Counted from the first letter of the stretch, positions 25,101 through 39,107 are shown. The stretch: DNA of 64,000 bases from Phalacrocorax aristotelis (GCF_949628215.1 NC_134278.1:39863691-39927690); one strand, 5' to 3'. Numbers and translations are program-made. Notes: generated from the letters alone by a model not told the origin.

Positions 25101-28100
25101 CCTTTTGTATACGACTGGTTTTTTAATATTTATTTTTTTCAAAGATGCCCTGAGTATGCCACGCTAAGGGAGTTCTCATGTACAGCACAAACTCCAGACT
25201 AGAGCACAAGGATGAGAAACTATCACTATTAGTACCTCAGGCTCTGCTTGCTGCTTTTCAATAGTCCTCTTTTGGAAGATCTACTCCATACTTTTGTATG
25301 GCCCTTGAGAGATACTAGAATTAGATCTTAGGCTAACACAGAGCTTCAGGCACACCGTGTATAAGCAGACCCTTTCCAGCTTGCACAGCAGTAACCAGGT
25401 ATCTCTTCGCTGATTTGCACAGGGCAGTGCAGACAACATAACCTGTTCTCAAACCTGAACAAATTTGTAATTTAATATGGTACAACTAATACAGCTGCAT
25501 TATGCTGCTAGAAGCAGTAATTTAGTTCTCTAGGGAAGCAAAGTTTTAATTTTACCTAGCAACTGGGCACTAGAAAAAATATAAAATTGCTATTCTGTCA
25601 TCTGCAGGGGACATATGAAGAACATTATGCTTTCAGTCTGCCTTCAGAAAATAACTTAGAAGTGTCTCTTTGATCTGTAAAAATATACAGGGTTGGTTTT
25701 TCTTTTTTAAAGTTTAGATCTTAAAAGTAGCAGCAACTAAGAACAGTTACTGGCAAGTTTCATTTTGAAAACTTAAGTCTATCAAGGTCAATTTTTAAAA
25801 AAACTCTTTTATCAGTTTATGACTAAATACATGGCTGATAAACCTGTGAACTTGTTTATTGACACTACATTCAAATTAACCAAAACACTTCTAGGAGCTC
25901 TTGTGCTCTCCAACAGGACTGGTATACCAATGGATAGCAATGTTTGGAGGCATGTATAGAGCAGTAAGAGGAGCCAATGCAATGGTGTGAGAATACATAT
26001 TTTTACTGTCAATACATCAATTCTTAGTTCCAGCAGGATCAATATAGATGTCTGAGCATGTCCATTAAACAAAATTGTTAAAATCCCTGGCGACAGCTAA
26101 CTGCAGGAGTTTCTGAATTCTTTCATGCCCTTCAAGTTCAGGTGCTGTTAGATTTTACTGCCACATCTGCAGCAATAGCCTATGTCTCTCCCAAGAAAAA
26201 TTACCAAAAAAATTCTTACTCAGGAGATGTTCTCATATACACTAAAAGGTAAATGTTTATAATTTAGTGCCAACATTTCTTTTTAACCCCTTTAAACTTC
26301 TATTAAAAGATCAGTCCTGGTTAGTAGATTTGATGCATGAAAATGCTAACCAATTTCAGATCAATAATGTTGATACAGATCTGCTTCAGCCAGAGATGGT
26401 AAGCAACATGCAGATTCATCTTTTAGTCTAAAAATATTATGAAGTCTTCTAGTCTAAGCACACAGTGGGGAAAAAAATTAGTACCAGAGATGGGAAAGGA
26501 GGGCTGTTAGAAACTTTTGTAAGCTATGCACATTCGTTTCAAGTACCTTTCTAAAACAAGTATGAGACATTCCCAGCTTAGCAGTTCACCTGCTTTCTAT
26601 AGCTCAGCCAAGGAAATACAGATGGGTTCTTCCAGCCTCAGGCTGATGGTAATAATGCCGATAACACATTAGCATTTCCTCTCAGGCTCTTTCTGACTCC
26701 CCAACTGCCAGTCAGATTTCTTAGCAAGCCATCAGGGTACGCTCCCCAGCAAAGACTAAGTTCATATTAAGGTTAAATCCCCACAAAAGGGGAGACTGTC
26801 TCAGCTGACCGCAAATATTTCATGGATAACTTACCATAGCTTGGCCCAAGACAGAACATCTTCTATATTATTTAATTACCAAATTTCCAGGAGGTAGGAT
26901 TAGACTATATATGAAATAAAGACAACCCAGGAATCTTTTAAAACCTCTTCATCATACATCTATTGGAAACTAGCAGAAGCTGACAATGTTTGCTTCCAGG
27001 GCCAGATGCCAATTCTGCTGCTGCTATAGAAAAGGCTATCATCTTCACAGAAGTTCATTTCTGCCTTCTTAATGAATCTGAGGTGCCTTCAAAATAGTCA
27101 AGAAGAGCAAATTCAGAGCATATTTCTGCAGGACTCAGATCTTTATGAACAAGAAAATGGTTATGGTACTTCTGAGAATACTATACAAAGAAGTACAGTT
27201 GATTTTTAGTCCTGTTTTATTAATTGTGAGTAGGAAAGAGCTTTACTTAAAATACTACTCACCTTCCATCTTTTTCTGACTTATACTTTATTGCCTGGAA
27301 CTTTCCAGCACAGAGCACCCAGTATGAACACAGAAGTGGGGAAGGAAATATTTCCCTTCCACATCTGAAACAACCCCAAGCCCAGCCAGCTACTAATTTC
27401 TGATAGATTTGCAATTTAGTTAATCAGTGATTCTTATTTGCAGGCTGTGCCCAATTCCTGAAGAGTAAATCACACCAATTACAGGAACTGGTCTTGTTTT
27501 TACAACTCAACAGGTGTTTGAATTTGATTATTATATCCCTGAGTCCCAGAGAGAGGAAAAATTTCCCAGAGACTTTTTCCCTTCCCTTCACTGAAGTTTC
27601 ATATACTATTGCTGTTATAGCCCTTCGGGGATCAATACTGGATGAACACATAGTAGTCTTCTGTAATTTTGTATTTTTGCCTTGGTTCTTGGGATGTTTA
27701 ATGCATTAAATCTCCTGGGAAAAGCAACACAGGATAGTACAGAAGAGGAGGAATAGGATCTTTAGGAGATCACAATACACAATAGTTTTGGACACCGAGG
27801 TCCCAACCTTGACCCAGAGTAAGAAAGCTCATGCTGGGAGATAGCCCAAGCTTCTGTAGATGATCTGCTCTATCTATAAAAATTATAAATTCAGGAAAGA
27901 CCAAATATGCATAGCCCTTTTGTAAATTTAAAAGCATTTTCCTAGTTGACAATCAATAGTACTTTAAATTTTCCTGCTCATACTTCAGTGGAAAAATCAC
28001 AACTAGGAAACCCAGACTAGCCTTCAGGGAAAAGCAGCAGGTAAGACCAAGAGGCAAAACCCCTCCAGGAATGCTACCTCAGAATAACAGAATACCTCTT

Positions 28101-31100
28101 CTCGGTATAGCATTTTCTTCTCTTACAGGTAGGTGAGGATACAGCAGCCATCCTGGTCACTGTCATTTCTTCAAGCCAAAACAGAAGGTAAGTGGCTTTT
28201 TCTTTTTAAAGTTAGTGCAGTTAGGTAACAGCCATCAGACAATGGTCCTTACACCACAGCTCACTAATGACACATTGCTCACAAAACCCTCTGTATAACC
28301 ACGGTAAAGGAACTTAAAATTGGAAATTAAAAGGGCCAAAGTATAACACCACCCACAGAATGTCACAGCCTCAAAACTGCTGTCCTGAGGCCAGAGGCTG
28401 GGAGCACCTCAGGAAGTCTCATTTCTGAGGGCAGGAAGTTAGGCTGGTGTCACTGCAGAAGACATAGTAGTGTGGATTTAAAGCACAAAAATCTTCATTC
28501 AACAACTCCATTTTGATTCCTTCGGTGGAAGATCTTTCGTTTAGTAAGCATTTCACTTTATACTGCTCCAATATCAGAAGACTTGATCCACACTTAAAAA
28601 GTCTATTATCCAGATACTCTGATTGCTAGACTTGCATGCAAAGGCTACCCTTTCCATGCCATGCAGGACTATCTTCCTCTCCCTATGGTAAGTCATAGGG
28701 ACCATAGGCTGCCACATTCATACAACTCTAAGAGGTTTAAGTGCTCTTTAAGAAGCATACCTTCAGAAACGGGGAGAACATCTGAAAGGGTGTTTCTCTT
28801 CCTGCTATCTGATAAGTATCTGATAAGTAGCACTGGTGGTCTTCAGTTATTGACAATTGCGGATCCTCACTAGTAAGGCCTCCCTCCAAATTTGTGAAAC
28901 TCCTGGCAAACCTTTCTTCATATTTGTAAGCCAAAAACTCTGAACTTTCCCATATCCAGCATGGCTCATAATGGGGCTGCACTTCGTAGAAAATATATCT
29001 AGCAGTTGCTGCAATTGCTCAGTCTTACTTTTCCAATAAAAAAACCTATAAACTACATAAAACTCCCAGGAGAAAATATTAATACTATTTCCAGTCATCT
29101 TGTCATAGCCGTTAAAAAAAGGCAAAATCACAGCAAAACACCTTGCAGTCAATCCTGCCAAAGGGTCATCATATAAAGATCCCTTTACGTGGAAAAAAAA
29201 AAAAACGGTTTCAGCAGCCTTACAGCCTGTGCATCAAATTAGCAGAAAGTCTGCTGAAGGACTTCACTAGCAACATAACTTAAGCTCAAGTACACATAAA
29301 TGAAGACAGGGCAATTCTGGCAACTATAAGAGTATTTTGTCAAATAGATGTTTCTAAAAACCCAGACCCTGTTACCACCCCATTAAGGTTTTTTTGGGGA
29401 ACATTCTCAGCACTGTGATACCATTTATTATAAAATACTATTTTAAGATATTCTGAAGGTAACTTCTGTTCCTGCTGTTAAACTTTTGTATTATGTGGTT
29501 TATAATCTGTAAACAGGAAAGGGGGGGAGCATTAATTCCCACAAACTAAACCTCTTTTTTGTTTGCAATAGCAAATAGGCAACTTGAAACTTTTCAGAAC
29601 CAGAAACTACATAATCCAACTATTTTCAGAAAACGTTTATTCTAAGAGACACTGGGGAATGAATAAGCATACTCCAAACTGTTTAACTTGTGAAGTTCAA
29701 ATGACATTAAGAACTGCTGCTCACTGTGTTTCAACATTGCACTTTCCTGATGGAGCACAAGAAATTAACCCGAGACAATAAAGCAAATGGCTTTGCCGTC
29801 TGCTGCAGGAATGACCTAACTGCTAGGCAGAGCTAACACAGATAGTTTAAGTCTCAACTTTCAGGGCTCTGGAGTATCTGCAACATCCCTCACACTGGCT
29901 GAAAAAAACACAACGAACTAAGGCTAGGGCAAATTATTTCCTATTTTGTCAGGTAACATGAAGTACACTGATTTGATGGTAGCTGTATATTCCTCCTCTT
30001 CAATAACCTTAAGATGATTTAAAAATACCACCTTTACTTTTCAATCAACTTACCGGTTTCAAGGTAAGCTCTAAACATTTGTGTTATTTCAGTCCATTCA
30101 TCTTTCTAGCTTCTTTCCATATATGTAAAATAATGACTGAAATTTATTTTAGGACAGGCTCTAATCATTCCTCACCTGCAATCACAGAACTAGTACTATC
30201 ATTGCTGGGTCAATGTTCCTTCAGTTACTGAGCATTCTGATCACAGGGGAAAAAAATAGTGGTTATTGGTCTGGTGAGAAGCCTGAAGTATGAAGTGTAG
30301 CTTGGGGGTACTAAAAGCAAGAGCACACATCAATTTTCACCTCCGACATAGCTCAGTTAAACAGTAAAGTTGGCCTAGCACTGGGGCCTTAACTGGACTC
30401 TACTTACCACTCTTCATTAATGTGAGAGTTGAAAGCAACATCGGCTTCGAGGAGGGAAAAAAAAAGCTTTTACTTCCCCTCCCCTGCAGTTACAAACATA
30501 CCCACTATTTCATATATTTGACAGCCCACAATATATTCACATTTCACATCATCTTAAATGGGGACAGGTTGTAATTGCCAAGTAGTATTCAAATACAAAT
30601 GAAAATCTCCTCAGGAAATTCCCAGGCAAACTGTTGGAAAGGCTCTCTATACTTCTCCTGTTTCTTATACTGGTCATCCTCAGACAGAATACTGAGCGAG
30701 GGAGACTTTGTCCCACTCAATACAGCCATTCTTCTGAGCATCAAACACCACTTTGTCCTCTGGAGCCTGCAGGAAGTTCAAGACAATGGCAGAGAAGTAC
30801 TGTCTTCATAGCCCTGATAGCTCAACTGGACTATCAACTAAGAAGCCACATGATGCTCAAAAGAAAATAGAATTAATCATTTTAATTTTCCAGTTTATAT
30901 CCTCTGACGGAAACAGACAAGGGCAGACAAGCAAAAATGCTTGTAATACTGGTTCTAATAACAAAAAGTACAAGAGAATGTAAGTCATTGGACACACAGA
31001 TTTACATAGCAAAGGCCTCCATCTGTACTCCACTCACCTTAAATTACCATTTATCTGTTACATTCATTTATACTCCAGATAACTCAAAGTTTGTACTCTG

Positions 31101-34100
31101 AACTGTGGGAGGGGGTGTGCAGAAAATCTACTGACGCAAAGTCAGAGTTAAATACTCTCCAATACAGAGTACCTTTCCTTGGGCAAAGTCTAACGCTCTG
31201 CTCTCTCTGCTGTGTCCATGCTTGACTGTCTTGAGAAGTCCCTCTCACTACTGTTATTTAATTTCAATGCCTGTTTTCAATCGGTAAATCTCATACCCGA
31301 GCTTTAAATGGCAAGTTTATACAATTAAGAGCCTGCCTGCACCAGAAGGCAGCAACCTCACTGAAGCTGGCACACAACATAACTGCAGCCAAGGTGGCAC
31401 ACTTCTCTGCAGGCTGGTAGCCTGACAGTACAGCTTACGCTGAAATTTCTGATCACTGGGATCTGTTACTTCAAGCAGGCTTCACACCAGCAAATGCACT
31501 CACGCAGCAGTGGGGGTGCTGTGGCGAGATAACAACTGCTAGCTCAGTTTCACTCACTTGCAACTGTCTTAGATCTACAGCCTCTACCGGCAAGACAAGT
31601 TCTTCAGCAACAGACATAACCTCCCACCTTAATAGGGATCTCATTACTTAAACAGTAGCAAAGCATTTATGCAGACTTAGTCTTGTTTCTTTGTTGTGGT
31701 TGCAAGATACTCCCCCTGCTTGTAAGCCCACCACTCATTTAATTCAAAAAAAGGTGGTTTTTTTCCCCCCAGTTACTAAGACCAATATATGGCAGTATTC
31801 CAGAACAAACTTTGTCTAACCATTGATTTCTTGGACCGCAGCCAAACAGCCATGTGACACTTCAAAGTTGAACACTAATGATGGTTAGGGCAAGATTTCA
31901 CCAGACTCTTTAAAGCACAAAAAAGCAAAATGTTTTCCCTGCTGTTCACTGCACAATCTTAAGTCAAAGCTTTGAATCTAGCAAGCTATTTTGGAAAACT
32001 TAAGTACTTTTGCAGAGAGAAATCCCATGCCATGTGTTCCAAGCCTGCCATGGAACTCTCCACTACAGCTCCTCAGTCACTTGCATGAAACGTCTTAAAC
32101 AAAAAAAAATGTACCAAAGAATTAAATCCACAAGTGGTTTGCAAACACATTATCCCCCTCCCACCAAGCAAAAAAAAGCCATTGAGAAGTATTAGTCTTT
32201 CCATCTTAAATACTAACACACATTTTTACTGGTTACTCATCATCTGCAACCCAAAGCACAGGAGCATTCATGCAGAAAGGCTTGCAGCCAATCGCAATAT
32301 GCCTCATCACTGACCTCATCTACCTTTTTCTATGCCAAGTGAAAGGTTCATCTTTTTCCAAGATTTAACACCGCTCCTGGAAACAGGCCTCCAACACCTG
32401 ATAGGCAAGATAACATGATTCTCTGGCACCCTTCACCTAAGACTGTCAATCCTACATCAGAAGCCGTCCCCAAGGGATATTCTGGAACACAGAACTAGAT
32501 TGATGTGAAATACTTTGGGTACCTGAAGTGCCACTCAACTCCGAAACGTTCTCTAGTCTTTTATTTGATCCCAAGAAATCAAAACCACCATATACCCATT
32601 CTTGCCAACTTTACTGCAATACACACGCAGCATCATCTCCTCAAAAGCTTCCCTATTTCATATCAGCATTAGCCCATAGCATAAGACAGTACCTTTATGC
32701 TCTGAAACATGTGCCACTCTTCTGACCCTGTAACGCAAGTCATACAGATCTTTACAGTATCCAACAGAGTACTTACCAAATACTGCTGCTGCATTACCCA
32801 TTTCTCTGGTCGTTGACATCCTTTTTCCTCCAGAAGAGACTGACCTAGCTATAGCTAGGACTGACAACTTTCTGACTTACCATCCAAGTAACTTCACCAG
32901 ATGCTGTCAACAGCACCCGGACTTTCCATAGAACTGCAGCGGGCAGAAGATGGAGACCAGTCCCTTCCCACTTCTGAAGTGTGTAATCACTAACAGTTTG
33001 TGTTGTCCAGGAGTCACTGGAGCACAACATGGCATATCACATGTCCAGTACACGCTGTACCAGGCAGCGCAACAAGGCCACATTGCCTTTGTAGCTCTTG
33101 CGAAGTAGACACTGTCAAGGAACATCATGGTGCAGCTACAGACCTGATGTGCAACGGCTAGGTTTTTCACATCCTCATCTTTATTCAAGAACATGTACAA
33201 AACATGGCACATGGAAATGCCTACCCTTGTCAGTAACATTTAACCAAAATCATAAACCCTGTTGAAAGCAATGACGGGAAGGCTGTTCTATAGTAAATTT
33301 TTGCAGATTCTGATACATTCAGCAGACTGATTTACACAGCTGCTTGCTTTGAACAAGCAGCCTTTGGCCAAAGTAGCTGGTTACAGCTTATGAGTAAGAA
33401 CAAAGCATAGGAGACGCTCAGTGAGCCAATACACTCCTGGAGCTGTGTCAGATCCTTAGTGTACAGTTTAGTAGTCAGATACTTATTTTTGACATTCCCG
33501 ATGTTTTAGGCACCACTACTGGTAGTGTATTGCACTTCATGATACTACTTAGACAGAAAATTGGGCTTTTCATGTAATTTGTCATTTAGAAATAGGTATA
33601 TTCCATGAGCTATAGGAATTCCTCCAACTCTCTAAAGGAAGAGAGCTGCTGGCATCCAATGCTGTCATTTTTGGCTGCAGAATATAGGGTAGTTTTTCCT
33701 GTATTTTGGTGCTTTTTGAAATTATGCAGTAACTGTAGCTCTATCAATTTTTGGCGTATCATGCCATTCTCAGATTTCTTCCTTTATAAAGCATTCCTGA
33801 CAATCACATTTGAGAGTCATGCTTCAAGGCAGATTGCATCTTATGGACATAATGATTTGTCTTTAAAATCCAATTCACTTGGTGACCAATTTATGACCAC
33901 TCACTCCCCTGCAGAAGAGCGCCCATTTGCCGAATACAGCAAATAGGCTGTTACTGTGATATAGCACCATTAGTTTTCAAGGGACTGCTTAAAGCACAAG
34001 TTCCAATGTGTGTACGTTCTCCCACCACTGAGCTCTTTTCCCCAAACAGCAACCAGGTATCATTCATTACCAGTGTATTCCTCAAAGCGTGGTTCCGCTG

Positions 34101-34800
34101 TTGCGATCTTTCCATGCTGAACCGGCAGCCCATAAAACCAATTCCTCTCTCCCTCACCAGATACAGACGGCAACACAAGCGTTAGACCTTGTCTCTTCTG
34201 TAACCACAGCTTTCCTCATGACACCTGAATTTCTTTCTTAAAAGTGTCTCATGTTTATACTTCCATACCACTATCACCTCACCTACTTCCTCTTATCTCC
34301 TGGAGGAGACCACCCTCAAAAAGCAGACTCATCGGTTTAAATTTGTGTACCCATTTTGGTTTTACCCTGTCTTCACAGGGCCTACCTGTGAGTTCCACTG
34401 TGAGTTATTACAGACCTTCAGTGTCAACAAGTCCATACACCCTTATGACATTTTAAAAGGGCAAATACTCTCAGGGTTTTTTCCACATATTGAAGCTCAA
34501 TACCCATTTCCCTAATATTGCTATCCTTCCTACAGAGGGCAGCTCAATGTTTTGGGGAAAGTGCTATTTTAAACATGCAGACACAGTGATTTTGCTTCAC
34601 AGGCAGTTTCTGAAAACAATATCCGCTAAACAAAACTGCAGCAGCTGTTTCAGCAGGCTTGTAAAAGCACGGCATCCCTCTCCAAGCCACAAAGACTCTT
34701 CAGGTGTTACACTTCCTTCCAGTTACAGATCATCCACATTTGTCAGGCAGCACTGAGTGTCCCAGCTCACCACTTAAAAAAAGAGAACAAGGTCTAAGTA
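22185..34800. other. Intergenic stretch between SYNCRIP and the snoRNA host gene
   Basis: About 12.6 kb with no gene I can support. The ORFs in it are short and lack domains or conserved motifs. On the minus strand an AATAAA lies at 33180-33185 and could terminate a long form of the host gene upstream of it; this is only a candidate. Confidence 0.65.
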
Positions 34801-34942
34801 AAACAGTTCATCTGAGGGAGAAACTTCAATTTGCAAGTAAGCACACAACACATTGTAGACATTACGGTGTTATCATTTCTAGAAAAATTAAAACCCTGTA
34901 GACATTATAATACTTCTCAAAGTTTAAATCAAATTTTTTTTA

Positions 34943-35020
34943 TCTCATCTCAGATTCCGGATCCGTATTAAGTGTTTCAGCAAGGAATTCAGGTTCGGGA
35001 TAGGATCATCACAGATGAGA
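34943..35020 (-). ncRNA. SNORD50A: Box C/D snoRNA SNORD50A (U50)
   Basis: The 78 nt have a perfect 7 bp terminal stem (TCTCATC with GATGAGA), box C GTGATGA at 35006-35012, box D' CTGA at 34989-34992 and box D CTGA at 34950-34953. The antisense element before D' reads TATCCCGAAC and that before D reads ACGGATCCGGAAT. Both correspond to the vertebrate U50 elements that guide 2'-O-methylation of 28S rRNA (C2848 and G2863 in human numbering). It lies in the last predicted intron of the host gene. Confidence 0.95.
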
Positions 35021-35399
35021 CAAAAGCAATACAGAAAATATAAGTTTAGTAGGAAATGTACCATTTTTCTATAGGGTTTCTGATTGCAATACAAAAATCA
35101 AACATTCTCTAGTCCTTTGACGTATTTCAATAATAATGTATGCCTATTTAAAACTTTGCATGTAGGTTTGAAAGCTAACCAAGGTTAGGCACAGCTATCA
35201 GTACACATTGTGCCTTGGGGAGCAAGTGCTCTTCAATTCTATGTACAGAATTAATTACTATACCAACCAACCATACCAATTGATCAATTACTGTATTAAG
35301 TATATCAATAACTGTCGTAATACAAAAAAACCCAAACTGTAGGCACAGTTACTTCAGACTTAAAATGAGAAAATGTTCGGAAGCTTTTCAGTGACATAC

Positions 35400-35445
35400 C
35401 TGAATAAGCTTAAATGCATTTGTTCCTGCATTTTTGACCATCTTC
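35400..35445 (-). other. SNHG5: Predicted host gene exon before SNORD50A
   Basis: A strong acceptor (TTTTTTTATTGACAG) and a strong donor (CAG|GTATGT) bound 46 nt. It lies 379 bases upstream of the A snoRNA. This is the best scored-by-eye exon pair in the gene. Confidence 0.6.
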
Positions 35446-36655
35446 CTGTCAATAAAAAAAGTATTAGTTCAGAAACATTTACTTCCATCACTCAAAATAC
35501 AACTTGCCATCTATTTAGTCTCTCACACAGACCAAACTGCATTATTAAACAAGTGGTCGATTAGTATCAGTACCCCACAAGTTCTGTCAAACTTACAAGT
35601 ATGGTCATGCCACGGTAAGATTCATTTTGCTTCTCTTGTCCAGCTACTGCTCAACTTGGCTACAAGCTATGATAGGCCAATAGCTCTTATATATATAGGA
35701 ATATATATGTGCATATATGTAAAATCAAGTATAATTCATCAAGTAGAATTCAAGTATAATTGAAATATAAGTATCAATCAAGCATAATTCCCCCTCTGCT
35801 ATCAGGATCAAAAAGTTCGTTTCTGAAAATTAGCTAATACCCAATTGCCAGCTTCTATCAAAACATTAAAAACTCCAGAAGCTAAAATCCACCAACAAGC
35901 AAGCATTAAATAAAAAACTGCATCCAGACCACATTCTCCTGCCAGCAACAGGAAAACAGAGACTACCTCTGACCTAGAGCTGGAAGATCAAAAAAGGCCA
36001 ATACAGATCATTACAAGGCTTGCTGCTTCCAGCTTTTCTCCAGGTCAGCCATGTCAGTCACTCCACTTCCTACTTGTAATACCGCCTGTCTAAACAATAC
36101 AGCACTTTAAAGGTAGCACTACTGCCCAAGAAGTTTCACACACACATTTGAACTTCACTGGGACAAAGCCTGTTCAGCAAAAGGAACTGCTGCTAGTTAG
36201 CAAGGTATTTAAAGGTACCTTTCTTTAATAAGGATTGGAATTATAGATGTTGTAGTAATACAGGAGAATTAGAACTTGTCCTCACACGTTAGAGAACCAG
36301 TGCAATTTAAGTGAATTTCACTGAAAAAGATTAAACTCTGATATTTAGGTAAGAATGAAGTTCTTGGTGAAACCACTAGCAATACCCTTGATGCACAGTA
36401 AGCATTCATGAACATGCTTTTTGCCTGCTGCAAGTAGAATGTGATACTAGCCCTTCTGGATTAGTTTAGCTCTGGAGCTGAAACAGCTTTAATAATACTA
36501 AGAATTCATTACCGTTCACCAAATTTCACCTTTAATCATTAACATTACTTTTCTTAAATGCTCACACATCTGAGTGAGCCCTAATTTAACCGTCATAAGA
36601 GGGTCAAAGCCCAAACATCATCACTAGCTTTCAAGCACCAGCAATGCTTCCTTAC

Positions 36656-36689
36656 CAGGGCACTTTTAATACCTAATGTTTGTTATTTA
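36656..36689 (-). other. SNHG5: Predicted host gene exon after SNORD50B
   Basis: The acceptor CTTGTCTTACAG precedes 36689 and the donor CTG|GTAAGG follows 36656, giving 34 nt. It would close the intron carrying the B snoRNA. Confidence 0.5.
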
Positions 36690-36939
36690 CTGTAAGACAA
36701 GATACCTAAAATTAAAGGGGTCTAACACTTCCCACTCTCTGCTCTTTAAAGATGCTAGCTTTTGCAACAGCACATACCCATGTCAACATGGACCCAAGAC
36801 AAGTTTAAGTAATGCACCAGCATCTTTATTCACAACCTGGAGCATGGTGGCATCTAGCTTGTACACAGGGACAGAAACAAAAGTTAACACCAACTGGGAT
36901 AATGATGGAAAGATTAAATGACTTTTGAAAGAATTATTT

Positions 36940-37024
36940 AAGTGGTTTCATCTCAGTAGCCAGATCCGTATGAAGTTTCTCATCAACATATCAGGTTTGG
37001 CAGTTTCATCATGATTCACCACTT
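36940..37024 (-). ncRNA. SNORD50B: Box C/D snoRNA SNORD50B-like
   Basis: Box C ATGATGA is at 37006-37012, box D' CTGA at 36991-36994, box C' TGATGAG at 36979-36985 and box D CTGA at 36953-36956. An outer stem AAGTGGT/ACCACTT brackets it. The element before D, ACGGATCTGGCTA, is nearly the same as in the A copy. The element before D' reads GCCAAAC and differs from the A copy. It is therefore a paralogue with one conserved guide. The mature RNA is probably a little shorter than the limits given. Confidence 0.92.
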
Positions 37025-37162
37025 CAGTATCAGTGACTGGGAACTGCAAGCCAATCATACATTCATATATTCCACAAAAAGCTTTGTCTTTCATATGCAG
37101 ATGCACTGAAAAAGGATTACGTTAAAATTAACAAAAGATTTCAGCTGCTTAATCAATATTAC

Positions 37163-37253
37163 CTCTATCTGTTGTACTACAGTTGCCAGGAAATCTTTCA
37201 TCAGGACACCTGGCATTCCCATCATTAGAAACTGTTCATGCCATTCTAGAAAT
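37163..37253 (-). other. SNHG5: Predicted host gene exon before SNORD50B
   Basis: The acceptor TTATTTTGCTCAG precedes 37253 and the donor GAG|GTAATA follows 37163, giving 91 nt. It lies 139 bases upstream of the B snoRNA. An alternative acceptor inside it would start the exon at 37231. Confidence 0.5.
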
Positions 37254-38724
37254 CTGAGCAAAATAATAAATTACAACATGTTGATGTATAATATAGCACA
37301 ATTCATTAGGAACAACCAAGTTTTACTCTTGTGGGTCCCCCTTCCTCCCAACCACTGGCTGTAGGCATTTGAGCCAAATTAAATTGAATACAGATCCTCA
37401 AGTTATTTCTTAGTATTTCCAACTGGTGAGAATATCAACTGTACTCTTAAAAAATTAATACATTTTTATTAAAAAATTGGAGCCATATTTGCCTATATAT
37501 TAACAAGTCTCTAGAGGTCCCCTTTGTTTTCTTTGCCTAAATACTTCCTTATAGTAATCAAATTCACAATTAAAAGCTACCTTGAGATAGTCTTTGTCAG
37601 ATTTAGTATGAACACTTCGGACAAGCATATTTTACTAGCTCCTCCAACAGCAACCCCAATAAACTCTTCACCAACTCTCCAGACTACATGGTTCTAGACC
37701 ATGTCAAACACACCTGAAATACAACACCTCACTTTTAAAGCTAATGACCCACCTATTAGTTTGATCATACATACACTTTGCTAATCTATTTATCATATTA
37801 ATTTGTCCTCACTGATCATTCAAAACATACTTAGCTCTCAGGAAAATCCACTTGTGTGTACCAAGTCTTCTTCTACTTCTGACAGTGGTTCCATGAAGGA
37901 CTAAAATTGAAATTAAATAAAAATTATCTTTTAAAGTAGAAAATGTCTCTTGCCATGGTCTAGCATCACCTCTCGTGGTACTGTGTCAGAAACATAATCA
38001 CCAAGCACTAAGAATTCACTTTTTCATACAGCAATTCTATATTGGTCTAAAACAGTCTTCAATACCTGACAAATTGAAATTTTGTATGCACTTGGAAAAA
38101 AATTACCCTGGACTGGTTTTGGACCCTTTTGTAACCATTACAATGTCTGAAGAACCAAGACATTCAAGCTTCTATTTCAAAAACGTTTACATGTACAAGT
38201 CACCATTAATTTATTCACAATGCAATAGTACTGTCTGCCCATAGCATACAGGATCATTACCTCAATAATTACACTCAAATATGGTCATATGTACACTCAC
38301 ATTAACTCCAACACACGCCCAAGGGCAGACAGCTAACTTGCACCATTTCCAAAAACAGTAAAATTTAGCACAAGTTAAATCAAGTGACTTATGTGGGTCT
38401 TCATGGTTATTTAAATGCCACAGCAAAAGAAAAGAAACTAAGAACAACTGACCTAAGGGCTGTCCTTAACTCAGTGAAGAACACAAAAAGACCCCATTAA
38501 GTAATTACTCGTCAGTTTGATGGCAACTATGAAAATGCAACATACTCTGACTGTTTTTCCTTTTTGACCCACTGAGTAGCCATATAAAGATGACAACCCT
38601 CTGTACTTCTGGCAGCCAAAACGTGGAAACAGAGTAAGAAATGGAAGCATTTATTATCTTGATCAACAACAGAATTCTAGTGTCACTTCTGGAGCAACAA
38701 AATTTTAAAATCCAGAGCTGTTAC

Positions 38725-38780
38725 CTTAATGCTTCCGTACAATGTATTGGACACCACTGAAAACTTTGTCTCCATCACAC
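38725..38780 (-). other. SNHG5: Predicted host gene exon
   Basis: The 56 nt are bounded by a good acceptor (TGTTTGTTTTTAG) and a donor AAG|GTAACA. No coding signature is seen. It is a splice-site prediction only. Confidence 0.5.
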
Positions 38781-39107
38781 CTAAAAACAAACAGTAAACA
38801 AACACTTGAAATCAGCAGATTATTACTAGGCCACTAAGTCATATACAAGACAATAATGATCAACAATGTCTGAAGTCTCAGAAGCAATAATGTGTAAGTA
38901 CATAAGCCTTGAGATTGCAAGAGGCCTTGTAGAAAGCAGCAAGAAATGCAACCAGGTTTAAATAACAATGGAGTTATGAGTTACATCCACTTGAAATACT
39001 ATATTAATTGCAAGTACCCACTATTAAACTTCAGTCCAAATGATTTTTAACAAAAATTCATCATACGATGGCTTCAGTCCTTTAAGTATCAGCACTGATT
39101 TCAATTA

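Noticed and set aside
32907-33239. 110-codon Cys-rich ORF on the minus strand
   Set aside because: No family signature, no splice sites that chain, and it contains the candidate AATAAA of the host gene.
36560-36640. GTGATGATG motif as a snoRNA box C
   Set aside because: There is no CTGA at the right distance and no terminal stem. It lies just beyond the donor of a predicted exon.
37163-37253. ATGATGG and CTGATGA motifs as an extra snoRNA
   Set aside because: Box C is imperfect, no closing stem exists, and the block is better explained as an exon.
39020-39070. Possible third box C/D snoRNA (ATGATGA then CTGA)
   Set aside because: The boxes are too close together, there is no terminal stem and no D'/C' pair.
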